Shown here: in pieces, positions 1-8,496 of the stretch
Layout of the letters: the number at the start of each line of letters is the position of its first letter
Numbering within the stretch: position 1 is the stretch's first letter
Virus record (IMG/VR): IMGVR_UViG_3300005095_000161
Span: 1-34,483 of that record
Origin: a virus
DNA: 34,483 nucleotides
Reading direction: 5' to 3' (one strand)
Position numbers and translations under genes: made by a program
Notes under the pieces: model-generated
The model's database searches: none
What the model was told of the DNA's origin: nothing
Seen by the model: the letters and a program-made list of their open reading frames with translations, nothing else

Positions 1-3000
1 TAGTAAAGTAGTCATTAAAAGATGTACTTATCCCACTTAATCTATTCTGATACTCCTCTAGTGCTTCTAGTCTCTCTTGCTCTATTTGTTGTTCTAGGTC
101 GTATTGTTGCTCTAATAACCTTAACAATTCCTCGTATTGGTCTATATTGTCAACATTTGAATTACTATTTAGATGTTCGTTAAAATTATTGAGCGAAATA
201 AACTGTTCATCTAACTCTTTTTTGAGTCTATTTATATCTTCACCTAGATTTGACAAATTATCTTGAGAATATCTTCTTGTATAGTTTATAGCTTCAGTTT
301 CTAGTGCTACTCTTCTATCATTATAGTTTTGCCGAAGCTCATAGTCTTGCTGGAGCAGTTGAGCTAACTGTTCATAAGTCTCCAACTCCTCTTCTTTAGC
401 GTTTTGCATATAAGTTGTGAAATTTTCTATATTTATAGTTTCTCCAACTCCTAAATCAGCTGATAAAATCCTAATGTCTCTTCTAGTTTGCTGAAACTCC
501 GAAGTATTTGCATTCTCTTCTATGCTCAAGACGCTTTCTGCTAGATTGTGTCGTCTTGTAGCTACTGCATTAATGCTCTCAGAGAGTTCAGCAAATGCAC
601 TAGCATTATTTATCAAAACAGAGTATGTATGTCTCCCTGATTCGGTAGTCAAATCTAAGCTTTCAACCAATCTTTGATACTCTTCATTACTATTAGGCAG
701 TTGCTGATTAATACTAGCAAATATTCGTTCTTGGTCGCGTAGTTTTATATTTCGTTGCTCTTCGGCACTTAGAATACTTGAGATATAACCACTTGTATCA
801 GCATTTAATTCAGATAAAGCTAAATTTCCCTCATCAACAATAGCACTAAATTTTATAGTTGTCAATCCTAATCGTTCAAGGTTATAATTTGCACTCTCAA
901 AACCAATACTGACGCGATTTAAAGCTGTGAAACTATCTTCTCCTGCTTGTCTAAAAGCTTCTATATCAGGTAGAGCTTCATCAACCATTCTGTTAAACTC
1001 ATTCCCAAACCAACCTGACAGAATTTGCTGTATCTCTTCTTCTGATTTTCCTTTCAAAGATGCTTTTAATTCTTCTGTTATGTGGTTACCTAGAGTAGTT
1101 GATAATGTATTGTTATCAAAGCCTAAAGATATACCTTCTTCCAAAATAGTCTCATATCCACTTTCCATAGTAGCCTGAAACTGTCTTACTACTTCATTGT
1201 CAAGGTCTTGGTAGCGTGTATCAAAATCTGATGACTTAATTAATCCAAAAAGTGAACTAGAAGAGTTTTTTATAATTTGATACGCTTGTCCATCAAGCCC
1301 ACTTATAAAATGTTCAACTGTCTGTTCCCCAAACCTAATCCCTGCATCTTCTAATTCTTTCTTTTTACTTCCCATTAAGGATTGTGCTAATGCTTGTCCA
1401 AAATCTCCTGCAAAGTCAATAGACTCTCCAATAGCTCCACCAATTCCCCAAATTTGACCTGTAAAAATGTCTGCTGATACATATCTGTCGCCCCAATTCT
1501 GTTGAATTGATGGTGTAAAATCTGAACCTGTAGCAAATGTGCCTGTACCACTAAAGTATAAACCTTTGGCTACATTAGATAGATTGTTTTGGATATTTCT
1601 TAAATGCTCTTCTGATTTTCTTGCAACTTCTAAATATGGATATTGTGCATTTGCGATAATATCTAAGCTATCTTTTATCGCAGTATTATCAGCATGTATA
1701 TTAGCTTCCATTTTTTGGAACTCATTCATAGGTTCTGTCAAAGCACCACTAATTAATTCCGAACCGTAGCCTATCGCCATAGCATAAGGGTTGCCTGAAT
1801 TTTTTAGCCCCTCACGAAGAGCGTTGGACTCTTCATAATTTTGTATAGCACCTTGTATATCGCCTGTTTGGGCATAGTCTGCTAGAATAGTTTGTCCTGC
1901 ATAGATAGCTTCTTGTTTTAGAATATCTAGGAACTCTTTTTTAAGGTCTATCTCTTTTTGTATATTTTCTTGTTTCTGCTTAGATTGCTTTTCCCACTCC
2001 AAAGCTCTTGCATTTTCTATCTCTGCTAATTTTTCCTCTGAATAATCAAGCTTCTTAAAGCGTTCCAAAATCTCTTCGGTTTCTAAATCAAATAACTTCT
2101 CTTTCTCTCCTATGAGTCGTAGATACTCTTTGTAGGCTTCATATTGCTCTTTTTCTAATTTTTCAGATTGAGCCAAAAGCTCCTTTTGATGTGATAGAGT
2201 AATTTTGGAGTCTGCAATGCTCTTCTTTTGGCTCTTGGCTTTTTTATCTTCAATCTCTTTGAGCTTTTTCATGCTCTTTTCTAATATCTCAAGGGATTTT
2301 TTGCCATTTTCCTCATGATTTTTCTGCATCTGCTCATTTAGTTTTTTATCATTTTTTGCAAATGCCTCCTTTTGACGAGCAGAGACAGCAAGGGCAGTCT
2401 GTTCCATTTTGGCTTGTATCATATCAGCAGAGTGTATCTTGGAGAGGATATCTTCTCTCTCTTTTGCTAGTTGTGCAAACTTGGCATTGCCATCTGCTAG
2501 AGTTTGCATCATTGAGTTTTCTAACCTAATAGATTTCTGCTCATACTCTTTTGCATCACTAGCAAAATCATCATCAATTAAACTCAAAAAATCTGATATA
2601 ACAGCCATAGATGAGTAGAATTTGGACTGTAAAAACTCCAATCTACTAATAGCATAAGTAGAGATAGAAGCTCCAAAATATTCAAATCCATTCGCAGAAA
2701 ATTTTACCATATATGCAAAATTTTCTAAAGCCATAGTTGAACCCATAGCTAGACCTGCAAAATGTCCAAGAGTTGTGATATTTTGGTTGGTAGTATCATC
2801 AAAACCTAACAAATCGCCCACTAAATCGACTACTACACCCCCAACATCTACAATAGCTCCACCCATAACAACAAAACTATTAGCTGCCATTCCTCCCATT
2901 TCTATAACTTCTGGAAAAACAGCATTGACATCAGTTGCGATTACCTCAAGTCCATTTACAAAAACACTATTGCCATCTTGGACATCTTCTGTCCAATCCA

Positions 3001-3751
3001 TCATGGCATCACCGAGAAGATTATACATATTTTCACCAACTTCAAGAAATCGGCTCTCTTCAATGACGGCTGATGACCACCCCCCTTTGAGGGATTCTAA
3101 GCGTTGTTCTGCCTCAAGGTATGCTTTTGATTTTATTGCAAAAGCTTCAGAGGTGATAATGTTTGCTCGTTCTGCCTCTTGGGTATATCTCGCTATCGCT
3201 TCAGCTCCAAGATTGGCAATACGAATTACATTTGACCCCTCGTCACCAAAAATCTCTTGAGCTATAGTTGCTTTTTGCATTCCATCTGGAAATTTCTCAA
3301 GCTTTTCAAGAAGAACCTTCATCGCTTCCGATGAAGTCTGCATCTTCTCTTTTGCAAAATCTTGAGAAATACCCAGAGCAGCAAAGGCTTCTTTGGCACT
3401 CTCTCCCTCTCGTTGAAACTCTGTGACTTTGGTTCCAGCATCTTTTAGAGCATCATTGAATTGGTCAGTTGATACACCTGCTTTTTGGGCGATATAGTGG
3501 TACTTTGTGAGTTCTTCTGTGGTGATAGCATACTGTTGAGCAATGAGTGAGGCTTGGTTGGATAGCTCGGCTTGTTGGTCCAATAGATGCTTGAGTTCTA
3601 TTCCACTCCATGCAACTCCTACAGCACCTGCTAACTTGACCATAGTGTCTGTTGTCTGCTTAACAACCTGCTCGGCTTTATTGAAACCTTTAACTAGATG
3701 AGCAGTATCTGATTTTAAGTCAATATATACACTTCCAATACTATCTGCCAC
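1..3751 (-). CDS. Tail tape measure protein, N-terminal part (gene continues across the circular join to 32930)
   Basis: This is the 5' part of the tape measure gene, which sets tail length and occupies the tail tube lumen before DNA ejection. The frame starts with GTG at 3751, which shares its G with the TAG stop of the upstream tail-chaperone frame; AAGGA lies 8 nt before it. It stays open to base 1 and continues in the same frame at 34392, ending at 32930, for 5214 nt or about 1737 aa. The N-terminus (VYIDLKSDTAHLVKGF...) and the next 250 residues look like ordinary phage tape measures. A hydrophobic stretch lies around residues 270-350, followed by long charged coiled coil. Three tandem repeats of about 85 residues straddle the join. 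Position right after the G/GT chaperones supports the call. Confidence 0.93.
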   Translation of the reverse strand, partial: MADSIGSVYIDLKSDTAHLVKGFNKAEQVVKQTTDTMVKLAGAVGVAWSGIELKHLLDQQAELSNQASLIAQQYAITTEELTKYHYIAQKAGVSTDQFNDALKDAGTKVTEFQREGESAKEAFAALGISQDFAKEKMQTSSEAMKVLLEKLEKFPDGMQKATIAQEIFGDEGSNVIRIANLGAEAIARYTQEAERANIITSEAFAIKSKAYLEAEQRLESLKGGWSSAVIEESRFLEVGENMYNLLGDAMMDWTEDVQDGNSVFVNGLEVIATDVNAVFPEVIEMGGMAANSFVVMGGAIVDVGGVVVDLVGDLLGFDDTTNQNITTLGHFAGLAMGSTMALENFAYMVKFSANGFEYFGASISTYAISRLEFLQSKFYSSMAVISDFLSLIDDDFASDAKEYEQKSIRLENSMMQTLADGNAKFAQLAKEREDILSKIHSADMIQAKMEQTALAVSARQKEAFAKNDKKLNEQMQKNHEENGKKSLEILEKSMKKLKEIEDKKAKSQKKSIADSKITLSHQKELLAQSEKLEKEQYEAYKEYLRLIGEKEKLFDLETEEILERFKKLDYSEEKLAEIENARALEWEKQSKQKQENIQKEIDLKKEFLDILKQEAIYAGQTILADYAQTGDIQGAIQNYEESNALREGLKNSGNPYAMAIGYGSELISGALTEPMNEFQKMEANIHADNTAIKDSLDIIANAQYPYLEVARKSEEHLRNIQNNLSNVAKGLYFSGTGTFATGSDFTPSIQQNWGDRYVSADIFTGQIWGIGGAIGESIDFAGDFGQALAQSLMGSKKKELEDAGIRFGEQTVEHFISGLDGQAYQIIKNSSSSLFGLIKSSDFDTRYQDLDNEVVRQFQATMESGYETILEEGISLGFDNNTLSTTLGNHITEELKASLKGKSEEEIQQILSGWFGNEFNRMVDEALPDIEAFRQAGEDSFTALNRVSIGFESANYNLERLGLTTIKFSAIVDEGNLALSELNADTSGYISSILSAEEQRNIKLRDQERIFASINQQLPNSNEEYQRLVESLDLTTESGRHTYSVLINNASAFAELSESINAVATRRHNLAESVLSIEENANTSEFQQTRRDIRILSADLGVGETINIENFTTYMQNAKEEELETYEQLAQLLQQDYELRQNYNDRRVALETEAINYTRRYSQDNLSNLGEDINRLKKELDEQFISLNNFNEHLNSNSNVDNIDQYEELLRLLEQQYDLEQQIEQERLEALEEYQNRLSGISTSFNDYFT

Positions 3752-4430
3752 TATATCATTCCTTGTATTTGTTTTAGCAAGTCAGCTTTTACTTGCTTGT
3801 TTTTTGCTCTAAAGTCATCAACTTCTACTGCTTGAGTTTTCTCTTTTTTTTCAGAAAAACTCAATAAGAAATCGCTAATCTCATAATTTTTTTTACTATT
3901 CATATTGGCATATAGTGTCGTATGTGATGCTATCTGATAGCGTAGTTTCTCACTCTCGCTTGGCGTAGTATAGAGATACTCACGCCATAGCATCAACTCA
4001 TCGACACTCATGCTCTCGCCTAGCTCTTGGATTGTTCGCCCCATCTTGAGCGAAAGTTCAAAAAGCCAACGATGTTCTTCTAGTTTCCCACTTTTTTATC
4101 ACTCTTGTTCTCAAGATATTTTCCATATATCTCAGAGATTGCCTTTTCTGCTCCTGCAAGTTTGTTTAGTTGTTGCACACTCATTTTTGGTTCAATAAGC
4201 AAGAAGCTCACTGCTTGAACTTGTGCTTTAGCATGGTCTGCTGGGTTAAAAAATGGACGACCATCTTCAGTTGTTCCCATATTTGCATAGAGTAGCTCGT
4301 CGACTTTGAGCTGTTCTGCTACAGTTAGGGCAGTTTTAATAGTCACTTCAGCTCCACCTAGAGCATCTACAGTGATAGTCTGCTCTGATGTTGTAAATAT
4401 ATCAAATGGATTAGACTGTTTTTTACTCAT
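3751..4430 (-). CDS. Tail assembly chaperone G-T fusion, made by -1 frameshift
   Basis: Long-tailed phages make a short tail chaperone (G) and a longer fusion (GT) by -1 ribosomal slippage; GT recruits tube subunits to the tape measure. Here G is read from 4430 to the stop at 4080. At codons GTG GGA AAC, just before that TAG, the heptamer GGGAAAC fits X XXY YYZ. Slipping back one base gives LEEHRWLFELSLKMGRTIQE and an open frame to 3751, for about 226 aa (116 + 110). The ATG at 4044 is an internal methionine of the T part, so the downstream frame is probably not a separate gene. Location between tail tube and tape measure is the usual one. Confidence 0.88.
4080..4430 (-). CDS. Tail assembly chaperone G (unshifted product)
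   Basis: This is a 116-residue soluble acidic protein, the unshifted product of the chaperone locus. It sits between the tail tube gene (ends 4439) and the tape measure gene, as in lambda-like and TP901-like tails. The family is recognised mainly by position, size and the slippery site at its 3' end; sequence similarity within it is low. The C-terminus KSDKKVGN is followed directly by TAG, so the slip occurs on the last sense codons. It is expected to coat the tape measure transiently during assembly and to be absent from virions. Confidence 0.85.
   Translation of the reverse strand: MSKKQSNPFDIFTTSEQTITVDALGGAEVTIKTALTVAEQLKVDELLYANMGTTEDGRPFFNPADHAKAQVQAVSFLLIEPKMSVQQLNKLAGAEKAISEIYGKYLENKSDKKVGN
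4083..4089 (-). other. Programmed -1 frameshift site GGGAAAC
   Basis: On the coding strand the zero frame reads GTG GGA AAC TAG. The heptamer G GGA AAC obeys the X XXY YYZ rule and differs only in the last base from the lambda G/T site GGGAAAG. The -1 frame after it is open for 110 codons and has a typical T-domain sequence. Confidence 0.88.
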
Positions 4431-4438
4431 CTTCTCTC

Positions 4439-4879
4439 CTAATCAGCTGGGGTAAATCTTGGGGCTGATGTAAACTCAAGCTGAACTGTCTCTGTCCACT
4501 CACCATCTGGAGCAATATCAATCTCTTTGACTAGAACATCACGCTCTACATATGTTGAGTGAGTTGTTCCTGTATCATCTAGTTCTACTTTGAGGGTTAG
4601 TTCTGTTTTGTTATCAAAGGCATCAGAGAGTTTTTTCTTGCCCTCAGTATCATTAATATCAAATCCATACTGAATTGAACCATCTGCATGTTTAATCTTG
4701 CCAAGAATTTTTCTTTGTTCACTCCCTTTATCTACACAATCTTTTGTTGTGACATCACGCGTTCCCTTTTTTAGCATATTTTGCATATCAGATACACACC
4801 CAACACCTTTATAAGTGCTATCATCAGCACCTTTGTCTTTTACAAATACATCATACTCTTCACTACTAATCACAGCCAT
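4439..4879 (-). CDS. Major tail tube protein (TP901-1-like family)
   Basis: This 146-residue protein has the size and alternating beta-strand pattern of TP901-1-like tail tube subunits, which polymerise into the hollow tail tube. Features typical of the family are an N-terminal strand entering a short loop (DVFVKDKGADDSTYKGVG), a central region rich in charged turns, and a final strand (WTETVQLEFTSAPRF). Its start at 4879 lies inside the last 14 nt of the tail-terminator gene, so translation is probably coupled. The chaperone gene follows. The gene order terminator, tube, chaperone, tape measure supports the assignment. Confidence 0.82.
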   Translation of the reverse strand: MAVISSEEYDVFVKDKGADDSTYKGVGCVSDMQNMLKKGTRDVTTKDCVDKGSEQRKILGKIKHADGSIQYGFDINDTEGKKKLSDAFDNKTELTLKVELDDTGTTHSTYVERDVLVKEIDIAPDGEWTETVQLEFTSAPRFTPAD

Positions 4880-5243
4880 TATCTTCTCCTTGTTTTCTAA
4901 TTTTAAAATCTATCATAACTCTATAGAGCCGTGTATCCTCTTCATAGCTTTCACGAGTTGCAAGAGCTATTGGACGCATCGGCATACTATATAGCACCTC
5001 TTTTGTTGTGTCACGAAGTGTTTTAACCTCAAGAGCTGTTTTGGCATAGATATCCACTTGTATTCGATACTCCTGTGCCATAATGGCTCTATTTTTGTTT
5101 TTTGATACTCTATCAATTCCACTCACTACCATATATGTCGCATAAGGATATGTTTCATTCTGCTTTGCAACAATCGGATATACTCGCCCATCAAGCTCTG
5201 TAACCCCTGCTGAGATTGTGGAAAAGATGAGTTGTTCAATCAT
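4866..5243 (-). CDS. Tail terminator / tail completion protein (DUF3168-like)
   Basis: The 125-residue protein resembles the DUF3168/gp17 tail-completion family, which caps the tail tube and forms the surface that meets the head connector. Typical features are a helical N-terminus with a short YPIVAKQNETYPYATYMVVSG segment, followed by strands reading YRIQVDIYAKTALEVKTLRD and a C-terminal strand (RLYRVMIDFKIRKQ). The gene overlaps the HK97 gp10-like gene upstream by 4 nt and the tube gene downstream by 14 nt, as expected in a tightly packed late operon. Confidence 0.8.
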   Translation of the reverse strand: MIEQLIFSTISAGVTELDGRVYPIVAKQNETYPYATYMVVSGIDRVSKNKNRAIMAQEYRIQVDIYAKTALEVKTLRDTTKEVLYSMPMRPIALATRESYEEDTRLYRVMIDFKIRKQGEDNGCD

Positions 5244-5662
5244 CTTTTTGCCTTATCTATCTCTTTTGGTATCCTCTTTTTCATATACTCTTTAACATAG
5301 GAAATACTATTTTCACCCTCTTGCTCAAAGGCTGGACGCATAAAAGGCTTTGGTGACATCTTTGATGTACCAAACTCGATAAGATGAGCGTGATATGCTC
5401 TTGTTCCAAAAGACTTCACCTCTCCACCTGCATGGACGGAAAACTTTATCTCAGTTGAGCCTTTTGGAACGCGTCGCTTTCTTACTCGTATTGATTTTTT
5501 CAATAGTCCACTCTCTACTGGAACCAACTCTTTAGCTCGTTTGATAATCGGTTTGGCACCTGCTCTTATCGCTCCTACCATTACATTTTTTTGAATGTTG
5601 TCTGGAAACTTTTTAAGAGCTTTTGTAAGCTCTTTTAATCCTTTTGGTTCGCTACTACTCAT
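5240..5662 (-). CDS. HK97 gp10-like head-tail joining protein
   Basis: The 140-residue basic protein matches the HK97 gp10 family: an N-terminal helix (LKELTKALKKFPDNIQKNVMVG), then GAKPIIKRAKELVPVESGLLKKSI, and a conserved end with HAHLIEFGTSKMSPKPFMRPAF. The segment E-F-G-T plus P-(F/H)-(M/L)-R-P is the hallmark of the family. It belongs to the neck or tail-completion complex joining filled heads to tails. It overlaps its neighbours on both sides by 4 nt in the connector block. Confidence 0.87.
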   Translation of the reverse strand: MSSSEPKGLKELTKALKKFPDNIQKNVMVGAIRAGAKPIIKRAKELVPVESGLLKKSIRVRKRRVPKGSTEIKFSVHAGGEVKSFGTRAYHAHLIEFGTSKMSPKPFMRPAFEQEGENSISYVKEYMKKRIPKEIDKAKR

Positions 5663-5982
5663 ATCAACTCCTCACACATTATCTCAATCCATCGCTCACG
5701 CTCAAAATAGTCTCGTACTGCGTGTATTTTAAATATTCTATCTTTGTGCAACAGTTGCATACTTGGAAGTATCCCATCTATATATCGCACAATCACGCGA
5801 TGTGATACAGTGTTTTGAATTGCATTTGAAGAGAAAAATTCTCTCCCTGATATGGGCTTGACTTCTGCCCAAGCTCTTGAGAAAAGTTCCCACTCTTCTT
5901 TTTCTCCACCGATTTCATCACGGATACTCTTTTTTTGTTGAATCTCAATCATGTGATTGAGTCTGCGTCCGTGTAGTCTCAT
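5659..5982 (-). CDS. Head closure / head-tail adaptor protein (SPP1 gp16-like)
   Basis: The 107-residue protein begins MRLHGRRLNHMIEIQQKK and continues with WELFSRAWAEVKPISGREFF, then HRVIVRYIDGI and a C-terminal W-I-E-I strand. This pattern (helical start, W-A-x-(V/I)-x-P-x-x-G-x-E, then HxxxxRY) is that of the phage head-tail joining family (SPP1 gp16, HK97 gp7 type), which plugs the connector after packaging. Its position between the gp6-like connector and the gp10-like protein agrees. It overlaps both neighbours by 4 nt. Confidence 0.82.
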   Translation of the reverse strand: MRLHGRRLNHMIEIQQKKSIRDEIGGEKEEWELFSRAWAEVKPISGREFFSSNAIQNTVSHRVIVRYIDGILPSMQLLHKDRIFKIHAVRDYFERERWIEIMCEELI

Positions 5983-6503
5983 ATAGGAATAATCCTCATT
6001 GAGTCTAGCAGTCTATCTATATAGCTTGAACGCTCAGACTCAGGAAGTTTGTCAAACTCTTCAAGCACCTTGACTTTAAGCCATAGCTCCACCTCTTTTG
6101 GCAACTTCTCATAACCTGCTACAAATGTAATCTCTACACAGGTGGTGGGTGGAACTTGCAAAAATTCAATCGTACTAGGTATGGTTGTATTGTCTGCATT
6201 GTATTTCTCCTCTGGCAATAGTGTCATCTCCTCATCACTATCGAGATACTCTATTTTCTCAATAGTAATGAGTGGATTTTTGGGTAGCTTGAGTGGCTCG
6301 GTTGGAAAGCACTCAAGAGTCAATTTATAGGTTGTCTCTCCTCTAAGTGTTTGATTTGTGATATTTTCAGCATGAGCCAAATTTGCCTCAATCATTAGCT
6401 CAATCTCGGCATCTTGTAAATCATCAAGAACCTTTAGATAGCTCTTTACGCTTTCCAAAGAGATTGGCAAAGATGATGGTGGAGTTATTAGCTCTAATTT
6501 CAC
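5979..6503 (-). CDS. Head-tail connector protein (gp6 / phiE125 gp8-like)
   Basis: The 174-residue protein starts with the form seen in phage gp6-like connectors: LITPPSSLPISLESVKSYLKV, then DAEIELMIEANLAHAENITNQTL, where short helices precede an outward ring subunit. A beta-rich middle and a C-terminal helix follow (LPKEVELWLKVKVLEEF). Such proteins bind the portal from below and form the first ring of the neck. The start overlaps the stop of the endolysin gene by 4 nt. Lysis genes thus lie within the structural operon rather than at its end. Confidence 0.82.
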   Translation of the reverse strand: MKLELITPPSSLPISLESVKSYLKVLDDLQDAEIELMIEANLAHAENITNQTLRGETTYKLTLECFPTEPLKLPKNPLITIEKIEYLDSDEEMTLLPEEKYNADNTTIPSTIEFLQVPPTTCVEITFVAGYEKLPKEVELWLKVKVLEEFDKLPESERSSYIDRLLDSMRIIPI

Positions 6504-7183
6504 ACTCTATTCCTTAACCACCCATAAATAAATTCTCTTTGGCTTGGGTCTTTTTCTGCTAAAGCAATATATTTAGCACCCTGTAAAGAGTTTAAACACT
6601 TTAGAAGTGTCTCTTCTCCATCTTTTTTTCTTTTTTGTAAAAAAGATGATAAAGCATTTATAGTTTTATCTCCAACAACTCCATCTACTTTTATTTTAGT
6701 CTTATTTAATAGGTTTAGGCATCTTTGCAAAAATTTTCCTGCTGTGCCAACTCCCATATTTACACCTGTATCAAAAACTTCTCTAGCAATATTTGGAGAT
6801 AACTCTACTACTCTATCTAAATTATTTGTATCCCAATATGTAGTAGAATATATCTCTTTGGCTTTTGAGAGGGGAAGTTTTCTTATATCTCCAATATATC
6901 CATGCTTTAGAGCAGTTTTCAAGGTTATCCCATATTTTGTAGCACCTCCTTTATCTTTTGAATTATGGACATATCCACCCTCTCTATCGATTAGTTCTTC
7001 TATTAGCTTCTCTTTTAGAGTCATTTTTTTTTTACTCTCTGTATAGAGTTGGTTTTTGGAGTCCAGCTTTTTAGCTACAAAGTCCAATCCATCTCTGTTA
7101 TCTTTTAGGTCATATTTTTTTACAAAAAACTCTAAGACTTTTCTAACCAGGTATATACCTAGCTCTTCTAGCATCTGTTTCAT
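6500..7183 (-). CDS. Endolysin: GH108 N-acetylmuramidase with C-terminal peptidoglycan-binding domain
   Basis: This lytic enzyme is expected to cut the glycan strands of peptidoglycan. Residues about 56-155 form the glycoside hydrolase 108 domain: the catalytic Glu68 sits in REGGYV, followed by DKGGATKYGIT, a signature of the family. Residues about 160-225 (VDGVVGDKTINAL) fit the partner peptidoglycan-binding domain. The protein is 227 aa and carries an extra 54-residue N-terminal extension rich in Lys and aromatic residues. There is no clear signal peptide, so export should rely on the holin upstream. The ATG overlaps the stop of the 38-aa membrane gene. Confidence 0.9.
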   Translation of the reverse strand: MKQMLEELGIYLVRKVLEFFVKKYDLKDNRDGLDFVAKKLDSKNQLYTESKKKMTLKEKLIEELIDREGGYVHNSKDKGGATKYGITLKTALKHGYIGDIRKLPLSKAKEIYSTTYWDTNNLDRVVELSPNIAREVFDTGVNMGVGTAGKFLQRCLNLLNKTKIKVDGVVGDKTINALSSFLQKRKKDGEETLLKCLNSLQGAKYIALAEKDPSQREFIYGWLRNRV

Positions 7184-7296
7184 TTTTTATTTTCTCCTCT
7201 AGTTTTATAAAAATAAGCACCATAGACCAATGCTGTGCATAAAAAGCTAAAAAGCACAAATTCCCAAAAATTCAAACTGCTATATCTCTCTATCAT
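7180..7296 (-). CDS. 38-aa single-TM protein of the lysis cassette
   Basis: A short frame reads MIERYSSLNFWEFVLFSFLC followed by about 18 residues (TALVYGAYFYKTRGENKK). It has one membrane segment (about residues 9-30) and a basic tail, so it is probably inserted N-out/C-in. It is joined to both neighbours by ATGA overlaps (holin stop/this start; this stop/endolysin start), which strongly supports translation. It could be an antiholin, a small pinholin partner or a spanin-like factor. There is no lipobox, so it is not an obvious o-spanin. The exact role is unknown. Confidence 0.72.
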   Translation of the reverse strand: MIERYSSLNFWEFVLFSFLCTALVYGAYFYKTRGENKK

Positions 7297-7607
7297 TTTT
7301 TTATCCTTAGGATATTTCTCTCTACTCTTTGCATTAACATCTTGGTAAACAGTGCAGTAATCGAACCAAACAGAGATGATAGCACAGGGTGCATATGCAT
7401 CTCTAGCAACAGATATAGAGCTGTCGAACTAGCAACTAAACCAGATATTAAAGTATAAGCAGTAGCTAAAATAAATATGGTTTTTTTGTCATGTTTAATA
7501 ATAGACTCTTTAAATCTTATCATCCATGCTAAAAAACCAAAAAACATACCACTTATAAAAGTAAAAATAGAAAAATATACTATCCACCAATCTTTGTTAT
7601 CCACCAA
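7293..7607 (-). CDS. Holin-like membrane protein
   Basis: The 104-residue protein has three hydrophobic segments, roughly residues 8-30 (WWIVYFSIFTFISGMFFGFLAW), 43-68 and 74-92, and a positively charged C-terminus (QRVERNILRIKK). Size, topology and position just upstream of the endolysin fit a phage holin, which forms lesions in the inner membrane at a set time. It overlaps the DUF1353 gene by 11 nt. The family cannot be fixed by eye. Confidence 0.75.
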   Translation of the reverse strand: MVDNKDWWIVYFSIFTFISGMFFGFLAWMIRFKESIIKHDKKTIFILATAYTLISGLVASSTALYLLLEMHMHPVLSSLFGSITALFTKMLMQRVERNILRIKK

Positions 7608-7953
7608 GCCACCTTTTTATTCGTGTCCATAGACTCACGCTCTCATAGAAAATCTCCTCTACCTCTTCACTAGTAGTAATATCGAGAATCTCTTTGAACA
7701 CTTTGTCTGCTAACTCTCTTCCAAGCTCAGTATAGAGCGTCAAGATTGCATCATGTACCACTGATGCTGTCGCGTAATCAACGCGACAACGAGGAAACCT
7801 CCATCGAAACATCCAAGGAATTGAAGCCAAATCGGTCTCAAATCCTTTTGGGACATCAATCTCTAGTCCACCCGATGTTGTATATCTATAATCTGCATAT
7901 ACTTTCCATTTACCTTTCTCTATACAAGGAATTATCGGGCATTGTTCTAGCAC
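7597..7953 (-). CDS. DUF1353 family phage protein
   Basis: The 118-residue protein contains the DUF1353 signature: a strand pair (WKVYADYRYTTSGGLEIDVP) then KGFETDLASIPWMFRW and DYATASVVHDAIL. The family is common in tailed phages next to lysis or tail genes, and its G-F-x-T-D-(L/F)-A-S-(I/V)-P and HD motifs are well conserved. Its biochemical role is not known. Some authors list it among lysis-associated or tail-associated proteins. Here it leads the lysis cassette. Confidence 0.8.
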   Translation of the reverse strand: MLEQCPIIPCIEKGKWKVYADYRYTTSGGLEIDVPKGFETDLASIPWMFRWRFPRCRVDYATASVVHDAILTLYTELGRELADKVFKEILDITTSEEVEEIFYESVSLWTRIKRWLGG

Positions 7954-7962
7954 TCTCTCTCC

Positions 7963-8493
7963 TTATTGATATTTCGCTCTTAGCTCTTTGAGTGTCAATG
8001 TTTGAATGTCAGAATAGAGCTTTGCATATTCCTCTTCTCTATTCTTTATTTTCTCTTCAAGCTCTTTTAGATTTCTTGTAGCCTCTTCGGCTTTAGCCCT
8101 AAATTCATCTTCTATATCACTAAATTTTTTTTCAAGTTCTGCATCTAGCTCTATATTTATGTCACGAGGCATTAGAGTTTTGATAAACTCCTCATCATCA
8201 ATAAGCTCAAGCGTACTCTCAAGCTCTTTTTTAAGCTCTTTGGCACTCTCTTTTAGTTTCTCCTGTTCAAGGGAAGCTATGGCTTTTGCTTTTAGCTCCT
8301 CTTTGGCTTGTTTAGCCTCTTCTTTCTCTAGTTTTAGTTTTTCATACTCTTTCTGGTCTTTTGGTTTTGCTGTACCTCTTGCTATTAATTCAAGATAATC
8401 ATCAGCTTTAAACTGCATCTCTTTTCCAACAGGATAAGACTCTTTGCCAATAACCATAGGAGAAATCAAAATGAGCCAATATAATTTTTCCAT
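7963..8493 (-). CDS. Uncharacterised coiled-coil protein following the capsid gene
   Basis: The 176-residue protein has a short N-terminal part (MEKLYWLILISPMVIGKESY) and then long, strongly charged helices rich in Lys and Glu (about residues 40-160), predicted as coiled coil. I do not recognise the family with certainty. A similar short beta-like N-terminus occurs in small proteins downstream of phage capsid genes. Its place between capsid and the DUF1353/lysis genes suggests a head-related or scaffold-like accessory role, but this is a guess from position. Confidence 0.65.
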   Translation of the reverse strand: MEKLYWLILISPMVIGKESYPVGKEMQFKADDYLELIARGTAKPKDQKEYEKLKLEKEEAKQAKEELKAKAIASLEQEKLKESAKELKKELESTLELIDDEEFIKTLMPRDINIELDAELEKKFSDIEDEFRAKAEEATRNLKELEEKIKNREEEYAKLYSDIQTLTLKELRAKYQ

Positions 8494-8496
8494 AAA

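Noticed and set aside
2775-3260. 161-aa open frame on the + strand
   Set aside because: It is antisense to the well-supported tape measure N-terminus, with low-complexity Ser/Pro/Thr composition and no ribosome-binding site.
3751-4044. Independent 97-aa gene starting at 4044
   Set aside because: It is the T part of the frameshifted chaperone; its frame is open upstream through the slippery site.
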